A DNA stretch of 64,000 bases from Caballeronia sp031450805. Lineage in GTDB: Bacteria; Pseudomonadota; Gammaproteobacteria; Burkholderiales; Burkholderiaceae. The stretch covers positions 806,001 through 870,000 of the forward strand of contig NZ_JARTVY010000001.1 in the NCBI RefSeq assembly GCF_031450805.1. The letters are read 5' to 3'. Both the position numbers and the translations under genes were made by a program. A model generated the notes under the pieces. It was not told the DNA's origin. It was given only the letters and a program-made list of their open reading frames with translations, and did no database searches. This document shows, piece by piece, positions 7,843 to 16,538 of the stretch. Every line of letters begins with the position of its first letter. Position 1 is the first letter of the stretch.

Positions 7843-9066
7843 TCATTCGGCTTGCACGACGCGCTCGCGGCCATGCAGATAAGCGGCGGCCGCGAGCCCG
7901 ATAAGCAGCAGTCCGCCGATCAGGCCCGCCACGCCCGGCCATCCGAACGCGGTCCAGAAATGCCCGCCATACGATCCGACGAGGCTCGACCCCAGGTAGT
8001 ACGCGAGGAGATAGAGCGCGGCGGCCTGTCCTTTCGCCTGCGCCGCGAGACGTCCGACCCAGCCGCTCGCCACCGAGTGTCCGGCGAAGAAGCCGAACGT
8101 CAGACACGCAATGCCGCCGATGATCACCGGCAGAGACATCGACAGCGTCAGCGCAATGCCGATCATCATCAGCACGAGACTCGCCATCAGCACGCGGCCG
8201 CGTCCGAAAACATCCGCCATCTTGCCCGACCACGGCGAGGCGACCACGCCCGTCAGATAAACGGTGAAAATGGCGCCGATCTCGGTCTGACTGAGGCTGA
8301 ACGGCGCGCCGAGCAGCCGATATCCGACGTAGTTGTACAGGGTGACGAAGCTCCCCATCAGCACTAAGCCGGTGAGGAACAGAAACGGCAACCCGCGATG
8401 TCGCAGATGCCCCGCAAGCGAGCGCCGATGATGATGAAACCCGACGCCGCGCCGCGGTTTGAACCGTCGCGACGGCGGCAGGAGCGAGCGGAACGCGAAC
8501 GTTGCGAGCAGCCCCAGCAGGCCGATACCGCCGATCGCCACCCGCCAGCCGAAGAAATCCGCGAGCACGCCGCTGATGACACGTCCGGCCATGCCGCCTA
8601 TCGCCGTCCCGCCGACGTAGAGGCCCATCGCGAGGCCGAGTCCTTCCGGATGCACTTCCTCCGCGAGATACGCCATGGCTACAGCCGGCACGCCACCGAG
8701 CGCGAAGCCTTCGAGCGCACGCACGATCAGCAGCGCGTGCCAGTCAGGCAGCAAGGCCGCGATCACCGTGAGCACGGACGACGCGAGCAACGATAGCGTC
8801 ATCAGCCGATGCCGGCTCCAGCTCTCGGACACGAAGCCGGCAATGAAGATTGCGACGGCCAGCGCCGCCGTGCTTACCGACACGGCCAGTGCGCTCACGG
8901 CCGGACTCACGCCAAACGATCGCGTGAATTCGGGCAGCAGCGGCTGCACGCAATAAAGCAGCGAGAACGTCGCATAGCCGGCGAAAAGCAGCGCGAGCGA
9001 CGCGCGCCAGTATGCGCGCGAGCCGCGTTCGAGATAGGCCGTTGCGTCGTCGGCTGAAGCATTCAC
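7843..9066 (-). CDS. Major facilitator superfamily transporter (YnfM/AraJ-like exporter)
   Basis: 407 residues with about twelve predicted helices, starting at GTG 9066 (GGAGA seven bases upstream). The first helix carries FAGYATFSLLYCVQPLLPEF, the pattern of the YnfM-like drug-exporter group. Loop 2-3 has SESWSRHRLM and helix 4 has RALEGFALGGVPAVAMAYLAEE. A His/Arg-rich central loop (about 200-225, RRFKPRRG ... HHHRRS) separates the two halves. It is likely a proton-driven exporter of an unknown small molecule. Stands alone. Confidence 0.85.
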   Translation of the reverse strand: MNASADDATAYLERGSRAYWRASLALLFAGYATFSLLYCVQPLLPEFTRSFGVSPAVSALAVSVSTAALAVAIFIAGFVSESWSRHRLMTLSLLASSVLTVIAALLPDWHALLIVRALEGFALGGVPAVAMAYLAEEVHPEGLGLAMGLYVGGTAIGGMAGRVISGVLADFFGWRVAIGGIGLLGLLATFAFRSLLPPSRRFKPRRGVGFHHHRRSLAGHLRHRGLPFLFLTGLVLMGSFVTLYNYVGYRLLGAPFSLSQTEIGAIFTVYLTGVVASPWSGKMADVFGRGRVLMASLVLMMIGIALTLSMSLPVIIGGIACLTFGFFAGHSVASGWVGRLAAQAKGQAAALYLLAYYLGSSLVGSYGGHFWTAFGWPGVAGLIGGLLLIGLAAAAYLHGRERVVQAE

Positions 9067-9395
9067 GGGTAAGTCTCCGCTTAAAACATCAAACGCGTAA
9101 CCATACGCCGTTCCCTAGGGTTTTGCCTGATGCAGCGGCGCATTCGACGTGCCGCAGTACGGGACTGACGCTTGCGATACCTGCGTGAGGCAACAATTCA
9201 CGGCGAAGAGCATCGCATTCGCGCGCCGCCATGCGCTAAAGTAAGCGCACAATCGTTCATGAAAGCCGCGCATGTCGCGCTTCACGCAACAAAGACGCGG
9301 CGATTGTCGGTGCACGAGCCGTGGAAAGCCTGGCGGGTGCAACACTTCGCCGGCGCATCGTTTGTCGATCGCCGGCACGTAAACGGGGATTCATC
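9067..9395. other. Intergenic region
   Basis: 329 bases between the divergent MFS gene and a small gene at 9396. It must hold both promoters. I see no gene, strong hairpin or repeat in it. Confidence 0.5.
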
Positions 9396-9608
9396 ATGCA
9401 AATCGGTTCGATTGTCCGCTCCGTGCATATTGCCGTGCCTCAGGGCGCGCGCGGCATCGTCATGCGCATTCTCGGCGACATGGCAATGGTCGCTTGGTAC
9501 GCAGGCGAACCCGGCGTCACCAAGCTGCTCAATACCGAGCCCTTCTTTCTCGAAGACCTGATCGATACGGGCGATGTCGTGCGCCCGTCCAACACGGTCG
9601 TCCATTGA
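9396..9608 (+). CDS. Small conserved-looking hypothetical protein
   Basis: 70 residues (MQIGSIVRSVHIAVPQGARG...), starting at the ATG at 9396 after a weak GGGGA ribosome-binding site. Predicted all-beta with an early barrel-like pattern, no signal peptide and no membrane helix. The frame shows the G/C third-position bias of real genes here, and it ends only 67 bases before the SrkA-like kinase gene, so the two may be co-transcribed. I do not recognise the family. Confidence 0.65.
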   Translation: MQIGSIVRSVHIAVPQGARGIVMRILGDMAMVAWYAGEPGVTKLLNTEPFFLEDLIDTGDVVRPSNTVVH

Positions 9609-9675
9609 AGACGCTGCGCGGCGGCTGACAAAGCGTCGCCGTGCCGGTGACCGGAAGGCACGGCACAATGTCGGA

Positions 9676-10707
9676 ATGAACTCATTTCATTCCGATTCTG
9701 CCGATGCGTCCGCCGCCGACGCTCCGCCCTTCGCCGGCCTCACGCCCGAGCGCGTGCTCGATGCCGTCGATGGTCTGCTGATGCCCGCAGGCGCGCGCAC
9801 CGACGGCCGCCTGTTGCCCCTCAACAGCTACGAGAACCGCGTGTATCAGGTCGGCGTCGAGGACGGGCCGCCCGTGATCGCAAAGTTCTACCGCCCGCAA
9901 CGCTGGTCCAACGAAGCGATTCTCGAAGAGCATGCGTTCGTTGCGAGCCTCGTCGCACATGAGATCCCGGCGGTGCCCGCTCGCGTCTTCGAAGGCACGA
10001 CGCTGCACGAGTTCGACGGCTTTCGCTTCTCCGTCTTCGAGCGGCGCGGCGGGCGCGCGCCCGACCTCGACCGCCGCGACACGCTCGAATGGCTCGGGCG
10101 CTTCATCGGGCGCATTCATGCGGTGGGCGGGATGGCGCCGTATCGGGAACGGCCGACGCTCGATATCCAGACCTTCGGCTATGAGCCGCGCGAGTTTCTG
10201 CTGGCGCATCGCTTCGTCCCCGACGATGTTCGCGAGGCTTACGAGCGCGTCGTATCGCTGGCGCTGGAAGGCGTCGCGCAGTGCTTCGAGCGCGCGGGAG
10301 ATATCGGCCAGTTGCGCATGCACGGCGATTGTCACCCGAGCAACGTGCTGTGGACCGATGCGGGTCCCCACTTCGTCGATTTCGACGACAGCCGCATGGG
10401 CCCCGCGATTCAGGATTTATGGCTGCTGCTGCCCGCCGGACGCGCGGAAGCGTCGCGCGCGCTCGCCGACCTGCTCGCGGGCTATGAAGACTTCCGGGAA
10501 TTCGATCAGCGTGAGCTGCATCTGATCGAAGCGCTGCGCACGCTGCGCCTGATTCACTACTCCGCCTGGCTCGCGCGCCGCTGGGACGATCCGGCTTTTC
10601 CCGCCGCGTTTCCGTGGTTCAACACGCAGCGTTACTGGGAAGACCGCATCCTCGAACTGCGCGAGCAGGTCGGCGCGATGCAGGAAGGCCCGTTGTGGCC
10701 CGTTTGA
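9676..10707 (+). CDS. srkA: Stress response serine/threonine protein kinase SrkA (YihE/RdoA family)
   Basis: 343 residues from the ATG at 9676; the family is usually about 330. The APH/choline-kinase fold shows an ATP-site lysine in PPVIAKFYRP, the catalytic loop HGDCHPSNVLW (around residue 215-225) and the metal-binding FVDFDDSRMGP. In E. coli SrkA (YihE) is a Ser/Thr kinase that counters stress-induced death and is co-transcribed with dsbA; here no dsbA is next to it. The exact start is uncertain because no clear ribosome-binding site precedes ATG 9676, and the codon sits in a small inverted repeat (GGAATGA at 9673-9679, TCATTCC at 9687-9693). Confidence 0.88.
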   Translation: MNSFHSDSADASAADAPPFAGLTPERVLDAVDGLLMPAGARTDGRLLPLNSYENRVYQVGVEDGPPVIAKFYRPQRWSNEAILEEHAFVASLVAHEIPAVPARVFEGTTLHEFDGFRFSVFERRGGRAPDLDRRDTLEWLGRFIGRIHAVGGMAPYRERPTLDIQTFGYEPREFLLAHRFVPDDVREAYERVVSLALEGVAQCFERAGDIGQLRMHGDCHPSNVLWTDAGPHFVDFDDSRMGPAIQDLWLLLPAGRAEASRALADLLAGYEDFREFDQRELHLIEALRTLRLIHYSAWLARRWDDPAFPAAFPWFNTQRYWEDRILELREQVGAMQEGPLWPV

Positions 10708-10770
10708 AATGTTTCGTAAATAACGCCGATCGTCAGGCAATCGCAAAAGATTGTGCTGCGCATTCATGCG

Positions 10771-10789
10771 TGTAATGATAACAATTCTC
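10771..10789. promoter_or_regulatory. Fur-box-like operator upstream of PepSY gene
   Basis: The 19 bases at 10771-10789 match the Fur consensus (GATAATGATAATCATTATC) at 14 of 19 positions by hand alignment. It lies about 85 bases upstream of the PepSY-associated gene at 10875. The convergent partner gene has a similar box, which supports iron control of both. Confidence 0.65.
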
Positions 10790-10874
10790 ATTTGCCCGCC
10801 TATGCTCGATCGCAGCGTGTAACCCGCGATCAGGGCGTGGCTTTGCCTACGAACCGCCCGATCCGGAGAGACGC

Positions 10875-11597
10875 GTGAACGCGCCTGACACACTCAATCC
10901 CCAGCCGACGAACGGCTCGGCCCAATATCGCCCGCATGGACGCCTGATCGACGACGCCGAGCAACTCGTGCGCAAGAATCGCTCGCGCCGCTCGACGTTT
11001 CTCAAGTGGCTGCGCAAGGTGCACGGCTGGGTCGGTCTGTGGGGCGCGATACTCGGCCTGCTATTCGGCGTCACCGGCTTTCTGCTGAATCACCGCGCGC
11101 CGCCGATGCGTATCTCGACCGGGGAGCCGCAGGTATCGCAGATGCAGCTAGCGTTGCCGGCAGGCGGGTTCAAGTCGCCGCGCGACATGGGCGTGTGGCT
11201 CAAGCAGGAACTGAAACTCGACGGCAACCTGGGCCGCACGCGCCGCGAGCCGGCGCATCCTGTCGGCTGGGGCGACAAGAGCACGATGCAGCCCGAGCAA
11301 TGGTCGGCGATGGTCTCGACGCCGGGCAGCAGTGTCATGGCGGAATACTGGGTCGGCAACAACTTCGTCTCGGTGAAGCGGACGGAAAACACCTTCCTCG
11401 CGATGATGACGAACCTGCACAAGGGCGTCGGCCTGAGCGTCGGCTGGGTGCTCCTCATCGATACGCTCGCCGGCAGCCTGATTCTGCTTTCGCTGACCGG
11501 CGTCCTGCTATGGACCGAGTTGAACAAGCGCAAGACGGCCGGCGCGGCGATCGTCACTGTCTCGCTGATCGCGATGGTCGTCTGTGGCTTGATGTAA
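10875..11597 (+). CDS. PepSY-associated transmembrane protein, probably iron-regulated
   Basis: 240 residues from the GTG at 10875 (CGGAGAG just upstream). Features in order: a basic cytoplasmic N terminus (about 1-50), a first helix (WVGLWGAILGLLFGVTGFLLNH, split as WVGLWGAILGLLF and GVTGFLLNH), a periplasmic region of about 100 residues, then MTNLHKGVGLSVGWVLLID leading to the second and third helices near the C terminus. HGW and LHKG histidines in the helices are typical of PepSY-type membrane proteins, thought to help in siderophore or ferric-iron reduction. Paired with a convergent larger PepSY protein one base away. Function inferred only. Confidence 0.8.
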   Translation: MNAPDTLNPQPTNGSAQYRPHGRLIDDAEQLVRKNRSRRSTFLKWLRKVHGWVGLWGAILGLLFGVTGFLLNHRAPPMRISTGEPQVSQMQLALPAGGFKSPRDMGVWLKQELKLDGNLGRTRREPAHPVGWGDKSTMQPEQWSAMVSTPGSSVMAEYWVGNNFVSVKRTENTFLAMMTNLHKGVGLSVGWVLLIDTLAGSLILLSLTGVLLWTELNKRKTAGAAIVTVSLIAMVVCGLM

Positions 11598-11598
11598 G

Positions 11599-12726
11599 TC
11601 AGCGCGCCGCCGACGCCCGGCGCTTTCGCGGGTTATGCCGCGTCAGCCAGAGATAGAGGCCGCTTCCGAGTACGACCACGGTCAGCACGTCGAACGCGGC
11701 CCAGAGAATCTTGAGCGGCATGCCGCCGAAATCGCCGAAATGCAGCGGCTGCGAGCCGAGCAGCACTTTCAGATACCACGGCAATTCGCGTGAATCGGTG
11801 AGCGCGCCGGTGGACGCATCGACGAGCACGGGCCGGAGAATGCGCGTGGTCAGAATGCCGTCGCCGCGCATCCACACTGCATAGTGATGCGGACTGCTGA
11901 AGCGCGTACCCGGAAACGCGACGAACGACGGAATCATGTCCGGTGCGAGCCGTTGCGCGGTCTTCACGGCATCGTCGATAGAAGCGCGCGCCACCGACGG
12001 CGGCTGTCCCTGATACGGGGCGATCATCCGCGCGAGCTGATCGTTGCGCCACGCTTCGAGCATGAGATCGGCGAGCGTGTTGATGGAACCCGTCGCGCCC
12101 ACGAGCAGCGCCCACGCGAGCGTCAGCATGCCGATGGCGTTATGCCAGTCCAGCCACACGATGCGCCGCTTCTTCTTCAGTCGCACGCGCCCCAGTCCCA
12201 CTTTGCGCCAGAACGGCAAGTACACGACGACGCCCGATACGATCGCCGCGAGAAAGACCACGCCCATCGCGCCGAGGAAGAGCTTGCCGAAGAGTCCGGC
12301 GAACATGTCGACATGCAGCTTCAGCAACACGAATTTCAGCGATCCTTTGCCCGGCGGCATGCCGAGCGGCTGCGCGGTGCGGGCATCGACGGTTGTGCTG
12401 AGCGTGTCGTCGGGCGGCGTGTCGGCGCGCGGCGCCGTGACGACGATCGGCAGCAGCGGCTCGTCCGGCTCCCAGATCATGTATTGCGGCACATGACCGC
12501 GATGTTCCTTCAGCGCGGCGCCGAGCACCGCGTCGTAGCTCGCGCGCGCATTCGCCTGCGATGCAGGGAGCGCCGGCGCTTCGATCGCGTCGCCCGTCAG
12601 GAGATCGAGTTCGTGGCCGAACACGAGCGGCAGGCCCGTCAGACACAGCAAGAGCATGAAGGCGGTGCAGACGAGACTCGTCCAGCGATGCACGATCGAC
12701 CAGATGCGCAATGCGCGCTGGCTCAT
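11599..12726 (-). CDS. PepSY domain-containing inner-membrane protein, possible siderophore-linked iron reductase
   Basis: About 375 residues if started at the ATG at 12726 (MSQRALRIWSIVHRWTS). The frame is open to an ATG at 12876, but that codon lies inside a Fur-like box, so it is unlikely to be used; an ATG at about 12804 is a further alternative. Four predicted helices: VCTAFMLLLCLTGLPLVFG, a second with LGAMGVVFLAAIVSGVVVYL, a third with WHNAIGMLTLAWALLVGATG, and one near the C terminus (FDVLTVVVLGSGLYLWLT). Conserved helix histidines (VHRW, DWHN, LHFGDFGG) suit heme binding or electron transfer. The family is often linked to TonB siderophore uptake. Confidence 0.82.
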   Translation of the reverse strand: MSQRALRIWSIVHRWTSLVCTAFMLLLCLTGLPLVFGHELDLLTGDAIEAPALPASQANARASYDAVLGAALKEHRGHVPQYMIWEPDEPLLPIVVTAPRADTPPDDTLSTTVDARTAQPLGMPPGKGSLKFVLLKLHVDMFAGLFGKLFLGAMGVVFLAAIVSGVVVYLPFWRKVGLGRVRLKKKRRIVWLDWHNAIGMLTLAWALLVGATGSINTLADLMLEAWRNDQLARMIAPYQGQPPSVARASIDDAVKTAQRLAPDMIPSFVAFPGTRFSSPHHYAVWMRGDGILTTRILRPVLVDASTGALTDSRELPWYLKVLLGSQPLHFGDFGGMPLKILWAAFDVLTVVVLGSGLYLWLTRHNPRKRRASAAR

Positions 12727-12861
12727 GGCGCGACGCTCGCGGGTGGCGTCGGCGTGCAACGCGGCTGCGCGTGGACCGTCGCCGGTCAGGAATTTGCCGG
12801 GCATGGAAAACGATGGAAAGAACAAGCGGCTGCGCCTGCCCGACGACGATTCGCCGGGTGC

Positions 12862-12880
12862 GCAAATGAGAACCATTATT
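12862..12880. promoter_or_regulatory. Fur-box-like operator upstream of minus-strand PepSY gene
   Basis: Read on the minus strand, the 19 bases match the Fur consensus at 13 of 19 positions and share the 11-base core TTCTCATTTGC with the box at 10771. It lies about 136-154 bases upstream of the chosen start at 12726 and 19 bases from the end of the xdhC-like gene, which faces the same way. Confidence 0.6.
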
Positions 12881-12908
12881 ATAAGCGGCAGACGTCAGGC
12901 TTTTGTAA

Positions 12909-13928
12909 TCAAACGCCGCAAGCCTCGCCGGTGCCGGCTATTTCGCGTGCCGCCTTCGCACCTTCGACGCGCAACAACTCGGGCAGCGAAACGCCGTTCT
13001 TCGCGGCGGTGACTTCGGCGAGGATCGAGACGGCGATCTCCGGCGGCGTTCTGCTGCCGATGTAAATTCCGACCGGTCCGTGGAGCCGCGCGAGTTCGGC
13101 GTCGTTGAGATCGAATTCCTTCAGCCGCTCCCGCCGCGCCGCGTTATTGCGCCGCGACCCGAGCGCGCCCACGTAGAACGCGGGCGTTTTCAGCGCCTCC
13201 ATCAGCGCAAGATCGTCCAGCTTGGGATCGTGAGTCAGCGCGATGACGGCGCACCGCTCGTCGAGCTTCATGTCCATCACGGTGTCGTCGGGCATGGTAC
13301 GAACGATGGTGGTGCCGGGTACGTCCCACTCGTCCGTGTACTCGACGCGCGGATCGCATACGGTCACGTGATAGTCCAGCCCGACTGCGATGCTGCACAG
13401 ATACCGCGACAACTGCCCCGCCCCGATCACGAGCATGCGGTAGCGCGGGCCGTGAATGGTCAGCAGGGTCGCGCCGTCGAACGCGACGCCATCCGTGGCC
13501 TGCGCGGGTTCGAGCCGCGCGGCGCCCGTCGCCATGTCGAGCGTGCGCGCGACGAGCCGTCCGCTTTCCACCGCCGCGCACAGTTCCGCAATGCCGCTTT
13601 CGCGCGTGAGCGGCTCCAGCACGAGCTGAATGGTGCCGCCGCACGGCAGCCCGAAGCGATGCGCTTCTTCCGCGCTAATGCCGTACTTCACCGCTTCCGG
13701 CTTCGTCTGCTCGATGCCGCCTTGCCGCACGCGTTCGATCAGATCGTCCTCGATACAGCCGCCCGACACCGAGCCGACGACATGTCCGTCGCCGCGCACC
13801 GCGAGCATCGCGCCCTCCGGCCGCGGCGACGAACCCCACGTCTTGACCACCGTGACGAGCAGCACGCGCTTGCCCTCTTCGAGCCATTGCGCGCTGTGTT
13901 TCAGGACTTCGAGATCCACGCTGTCCAT
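12909..13928 (-). CDS. xdhC: XdhC/CoxI family molybdenum hydroxylase maturation factor
   Basis: 339 residues. The N-terminal XdhC/CoxI domain has VVKTWGSSPRPEGAMLAV and the GSVSGGCIEDDL motif, with a conserved Cys that in XdhC proteins helps bind the molybdenum cofactor. A Rossmann domain follows (MLVIGAGQLSRYL, ALTHDPKLDDLAL, YVGALGSRRN, GPVGIYIGSRTPPEIA). XdhC binds molybdopterin cofactor, promotes its sulfuration and inserts it into the apo-hydroxylase. Its start overlaps the end of coxG by 28 bases, so it is the last gene of the seven-gene hydroxylase operon. The start is ATG at 13928. Confidence 0.92.
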   Translation of the reverse strand: MDSVDLEVLKHSAQWLEEGKRVLLVTVVKTWGSSPRPEGAMLAVRGDGHVVGSVSGGCIEDDLIERVRQGGIEQTKPEAVKYGISAEEAHRFGLPCGGTIQLVLEPLTRESGIAELCAAVESGRLVARTLDMATGAARLEPAQATDGVAFDGATLLTIHGPRYRMLVIGAGQLSRYLCSIAVGLDYHVTVCDPRVEYTDEWDVPGTTIVRTMPDDTVMDMKLDERCAVIALTHDPKLDDLALMEALKTPAFYVGALGSRRNNAARRERLKEFDLNDAELARLHGPVGIYIGSRTPPEIAVSILAEVTAAKNGVSLPELLRVEGAKAAREIAGTGEACGV

Positions 13929-14452
13929 GATTTCTTTCCTTTCTCTTCCTTCTCTTCACCGCCTGATTCCTCGGCGGAAGCATCCTGCTGCGCGTTCGAC
14001 CCTTGCCCGTTCTGAAGCTGCGCGCCGAATCGCTTGAAAAATTCAGCTGCAATCTTACGCGCTGCGCCATCCACGAGGCGCGAGCCGATCTGCGCGAGCT
14101 TGCCGCCAACTTGCGCGTTCGCGCTGTAGGTAAGCTTCGTGGTGTCGGCTTCGTCGCCCGGCTCGAGGTTCACTTTCGCGTTGCCCTTGCTGAAACCGGC
14201 TGCACCGCCCTGCCCCTCGAAAACGATGGTGTACGTGTGCGGCGCGTCGATCTCGGTCAGTTCCATGCGTCCCTTGAAGCGTGCCTTGACCGGACCGACG
14301 GCGGCAGTCATCCCGACGGCATAGGCATTTTCACCGTCCGCCTCGATACTGTCGCAGCCGGGGATGCAGGCCTTGAGGATCGCCGTGTCGTTGAGCGCTT
14401 CCCACGCGCGCGTCTGCGGCACCGGCAACGTGTGAGTTTCGGTCAGTTCCAT
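13901..14452 (-). CDS. coxG: CoxG-like protein (CO dehydrogenase subunit G family, SRPBCC fold)
   Basis: 183 residues. An SRPBCC/START-like lipid- or ligand-binding domain (about 1-145): TRAWEALNDTAILKACIPGCDS, here split as TRAWEALNDTAILK and ACIPGCDS, is the hallmark of the CoxG family. A low-complexity Glu/Lys/Ser tail (EESGGEEKEEKGKK) follows and ends in a short hydrophobic WTAWIS, which may touch the membrane. In Oligotropha CoxG is proposed to anchor the enzyme at the membrane. The gene overlaps coxE by 10 bases and xdhC by 28 bases, so translation is probably coupled. Confidence 0.9.
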   Translation of the reverse strand: MELTETHTLPVPQTRAWEALNDTAILKACIPGCDSIEADGENAYAVGMTAAVGPVKARFKGRMELTEIDAPHTYTIVFEGQGGAAGFSKGNAKVNLEPGDEADTTKLTYSANAQVGGKLAQIGSRLVDGAARKIAAEFFKRFGAQLQNGQGSNAQQDASAEESGGEEKEEKGKKSWTAWISKS

Positions 14453-15636
14453 CGCGTGTGTTCTCCATGCGTGCGGGCGCCGCGCGCGGATAGCGCGGTG
14501 AGTTCCCGTCCGACAGCGGCGAGGCTGTCGAGGTTATGAGCCGCGAGCATCGCATCGACGTGCGGCAGGATTGCGCGCACGCCTCGCGCGCGGGGCGTGA
14601 AGCCGTCGTATCGCAGAAGCGGATTGAGCCACACCAGCCGATGCGCAAAGCGCGCGAGCCGCGCCATCTCGGCATCGAGCACGTCGATCGCTTCGTGGTC
14701 CAGTCCATCGGTGACGAGCAGGACCGTCGCCCGGCCGGCGAGCACGCGACGCGCCCATCGCCGGTTGAACTCCGCCAGCGCCGCGCCGATGCGCGTGCCG
14801 CCCGACCAGTCCGCGACCTGCTCGCCGAGCGTCGTGATCGCGACATCGGGATCGCGCTCGCGCAGCGCACGCGTCGCGTTGGTCAGGCGCGTGCCGAACA
14901 GGAACACTTGCAGACGCTCGCGCGATTGCAGCAGCGCATGGCAGAAGTACAGCACGGCGCGGGAATACGCGCTCATCGAACCGGAGATGTCGAGCAGCAG
15001 AACGAGCGGCGGCCTGCGCTCCAGGACCGCGCGATACTTCCACGCGGTCCAGTCGCCGCCCGCGCGCACGGCCTGCCGCGCGCTGGCGCGCAGATCGGCG
15101 TGCGTGCCGCGCGACGCCGCCTTGAGCCGGCGCGTCGGCTCCGTTGCGAGCGGCAGGCGATGCGCGCGAATCTGATGCCGCAGCGCGCGCCACTCGTCGG
15201 CGGTGAGCGTGTCGAAATCGCGATGGCTCAGGCGTTCCTGCGCGCTGAAGCTGATGCGCGCATGCGTCTGTTCGGGCTTCGATTCCGGCGCGGGCGCAGT
15301 CTTCGGCTCCGCGCGCGCCGCGAGCGCATCGGCGAGACGGTTGTTGCGCTTCGGCGGCGGCGCACCGCTTTCGACCTTCGGCAGCAATAGCGCGCGCAGC
15401 TTGCCTTCCCAGTCCGGATCGCGCCAGAAAAGATCGAACGCGGCATCGAAGATATCGCGCTCGTCGTTGGCGTGGACCAGAAGGCAGGCGAGCGTGGCGC
15501 GCACGTCATCGCGACGGCGCAAGTCGATGAACCGCAACGCCTCGATCGCGTCGACCGCGTGCGCCGGCGACATGCCGAGCCCCGCGCCCCGCAGCAGCCG
15601 CACGAAATGAACGACGTTGCGCGCAAGCGGTTCCAT
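14443..15636 (-). CDS. coxE: CoxE-like VWA-domain protein, hydroxylase maturation
   Basis: 397 residues from the ATG at 15636, two bases after the coxD stop. The N-terminal half is an all-helical CoxE domain. The C-terminal half is a von Willebrand A domain with an intact metal site (MIDAS): DISGSMS, the later Thr in SGGTRIG and Asp in VTDGLD. CoxE works with the AAA+ protein CoxD to build the [CuSMoO2] or related cofactor site of the hydroxylase. A basic and proline-rich linker (about 95-130) separates the domains. The start is supported by the tight spacing to coxD. Confidence 0.9.
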   Translation of the reverse strand: MEPLARNVVHFVRLLRGAGLGMSPAHAVDAIEALRFIDLRRRDDVRATLACLLVHANDERDIFDAAFDLFWRDPDWEGKLRALLLPKVESGAPPPKRNNRLADALAARAEPKTAPAPESKPEQTHARISFSAQERLSHRDFDTLTADEWRALRHQIRAHRLPLATEPTRRLKAASRGTHADLRASARQAVRAGGDWTAWKYRAVLERRPPLVLLLDISGSMSAYSRAVLYFCHALLQSRERLQVFLFGTRLTNATRALRERDPDVAITTLGEQVADWSGGTRIGAALAEFNRRWARRVLAGRATVLLVTDGLDHEAIDVLDAEMARLARFAHRLVWLNPLLRYDGFTPRARGVRAILPHVDAMLAAHNLDSLAAVGRELTALSARGARTHGEHTRWN

Positions 15637-15638
15637 CG

Positions 15639-16538
15639 TCACGCCTTCGCGGCCGTCGACAAACATTGCGCAATCGTCGATGCGTCCATGCGCGCAAGAT
15701 CGTCCTGGTACTTGAGCAGCACGCCGAGCGTGTCCCGCACCGATTGCGGGTCCAGTTCCGAAACCGAAAGCGCGGCAAGCGCCCGGCACCAGTCGATGGT
15801 TTCCGCGACGCCCGGCGCCTTGAACAGATCCATCGTCCGCAATTCGTGGACGAACGCGACGGCCCGCGCCTGCAACGCGCGGCTGGCTTCTGGCGCGCGC
15901 GCCGCCACGATCGCCAGTTCGGCATTGCGCTCGGGATAGCCAATCCACTGATACAGGCAGCGCCGTTTCAGCGCGTCATGCACTTCGCGCGTGCGGTTGG
16001 ACGTCATCACGACGAGCGGCGGCCGTGCCGCGCGCACGGTCCCGTACTCGGGAATCGACACCTGAAAGTCCGACAGCAGTTCCAGCAGAAACGCTTCGAA
16101 CGGCTCGTCGGCGCGGTCGATTTCATCGATCAGGAGCACGCGGCGCGCGGCGGCGTTATCCGGATCGGGCAACAGCGCCTGCAAGAGCGGACGCTTCAGC
16201 AAGAACTCCCCGCGATACAGCGAATCGTTCGACGGCGTTTCCCCGGAAGCCTCCGCAAGCCGCAGCGCCATGATCTGCCGCGGATAGTCCCATTCGTATA
16301 ACGCGCTCGCCGTATCGAGCCCTTCGTAGCATTGCAGCCGCAAGAGCGCCGTGCCGCAGATGCCCGCCGCCGCCTTCGCGAGCTCGGTCTTGCCGACGCC
16401 CGGCTCGCCTTCGAGGAACAGCGGCCGCTGCATCTTCAGCGCGAGAAACAGCGCCGTCGCAAGCTCGCGGCTCGCGAAGTACTGATGCTCGCGCAGGCGG
16501 GCGAGCGTATCGTCGATCGAATCCGGCTCGCTCGGCAT
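15639..16538 (-). CDS. coxD: CoxD-like MoxR-family AAA+ ATPase
   Basis: 299 residues from ATG 16538 (a GTG three bases earlier is also possible; both overlap the coxM stop). Walker A is GEPGVGKTE (about residue 45-53), Walker B is LLIDEIDRADE, sensor 1 is VVMTSNRTREV, and an arginine-finger region follows (ALKRRCLYQWIGYP). In the Oligotropha CO dehydrogenase system CoxD is the AAA+ chaperone required for maturing the active site, working as a pair with the VWA protein CoxE. Its position between the structural gene coxM and coxE fits this. Confidence 0.92.
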   Translation of the reverse strand: MPSEPDSIDDTLARLREHQYFASRELATALFLALKMQRPLFLEGEPGVGKTELAKAAAGICGTALLRLQCYEGLDTASALYEWDYPRQIMALRLAEASGETPSNDSLYRGEFLLKRPLLQALLPDPDNAAARRVLLIDEIDRADEPFEAFLLELLSDFQVSIPEYGTVRAARPPLVVMTSNRTREVHDALKRRCLYQWIGYPERNAELAIVAARAPEASRALQARAVAFVHELRTMDLFKAPGVAETIDWCRALAALSVSELDPQSVRDTLGVLLKYQDDLARMDASTIAQCLSTAAKA

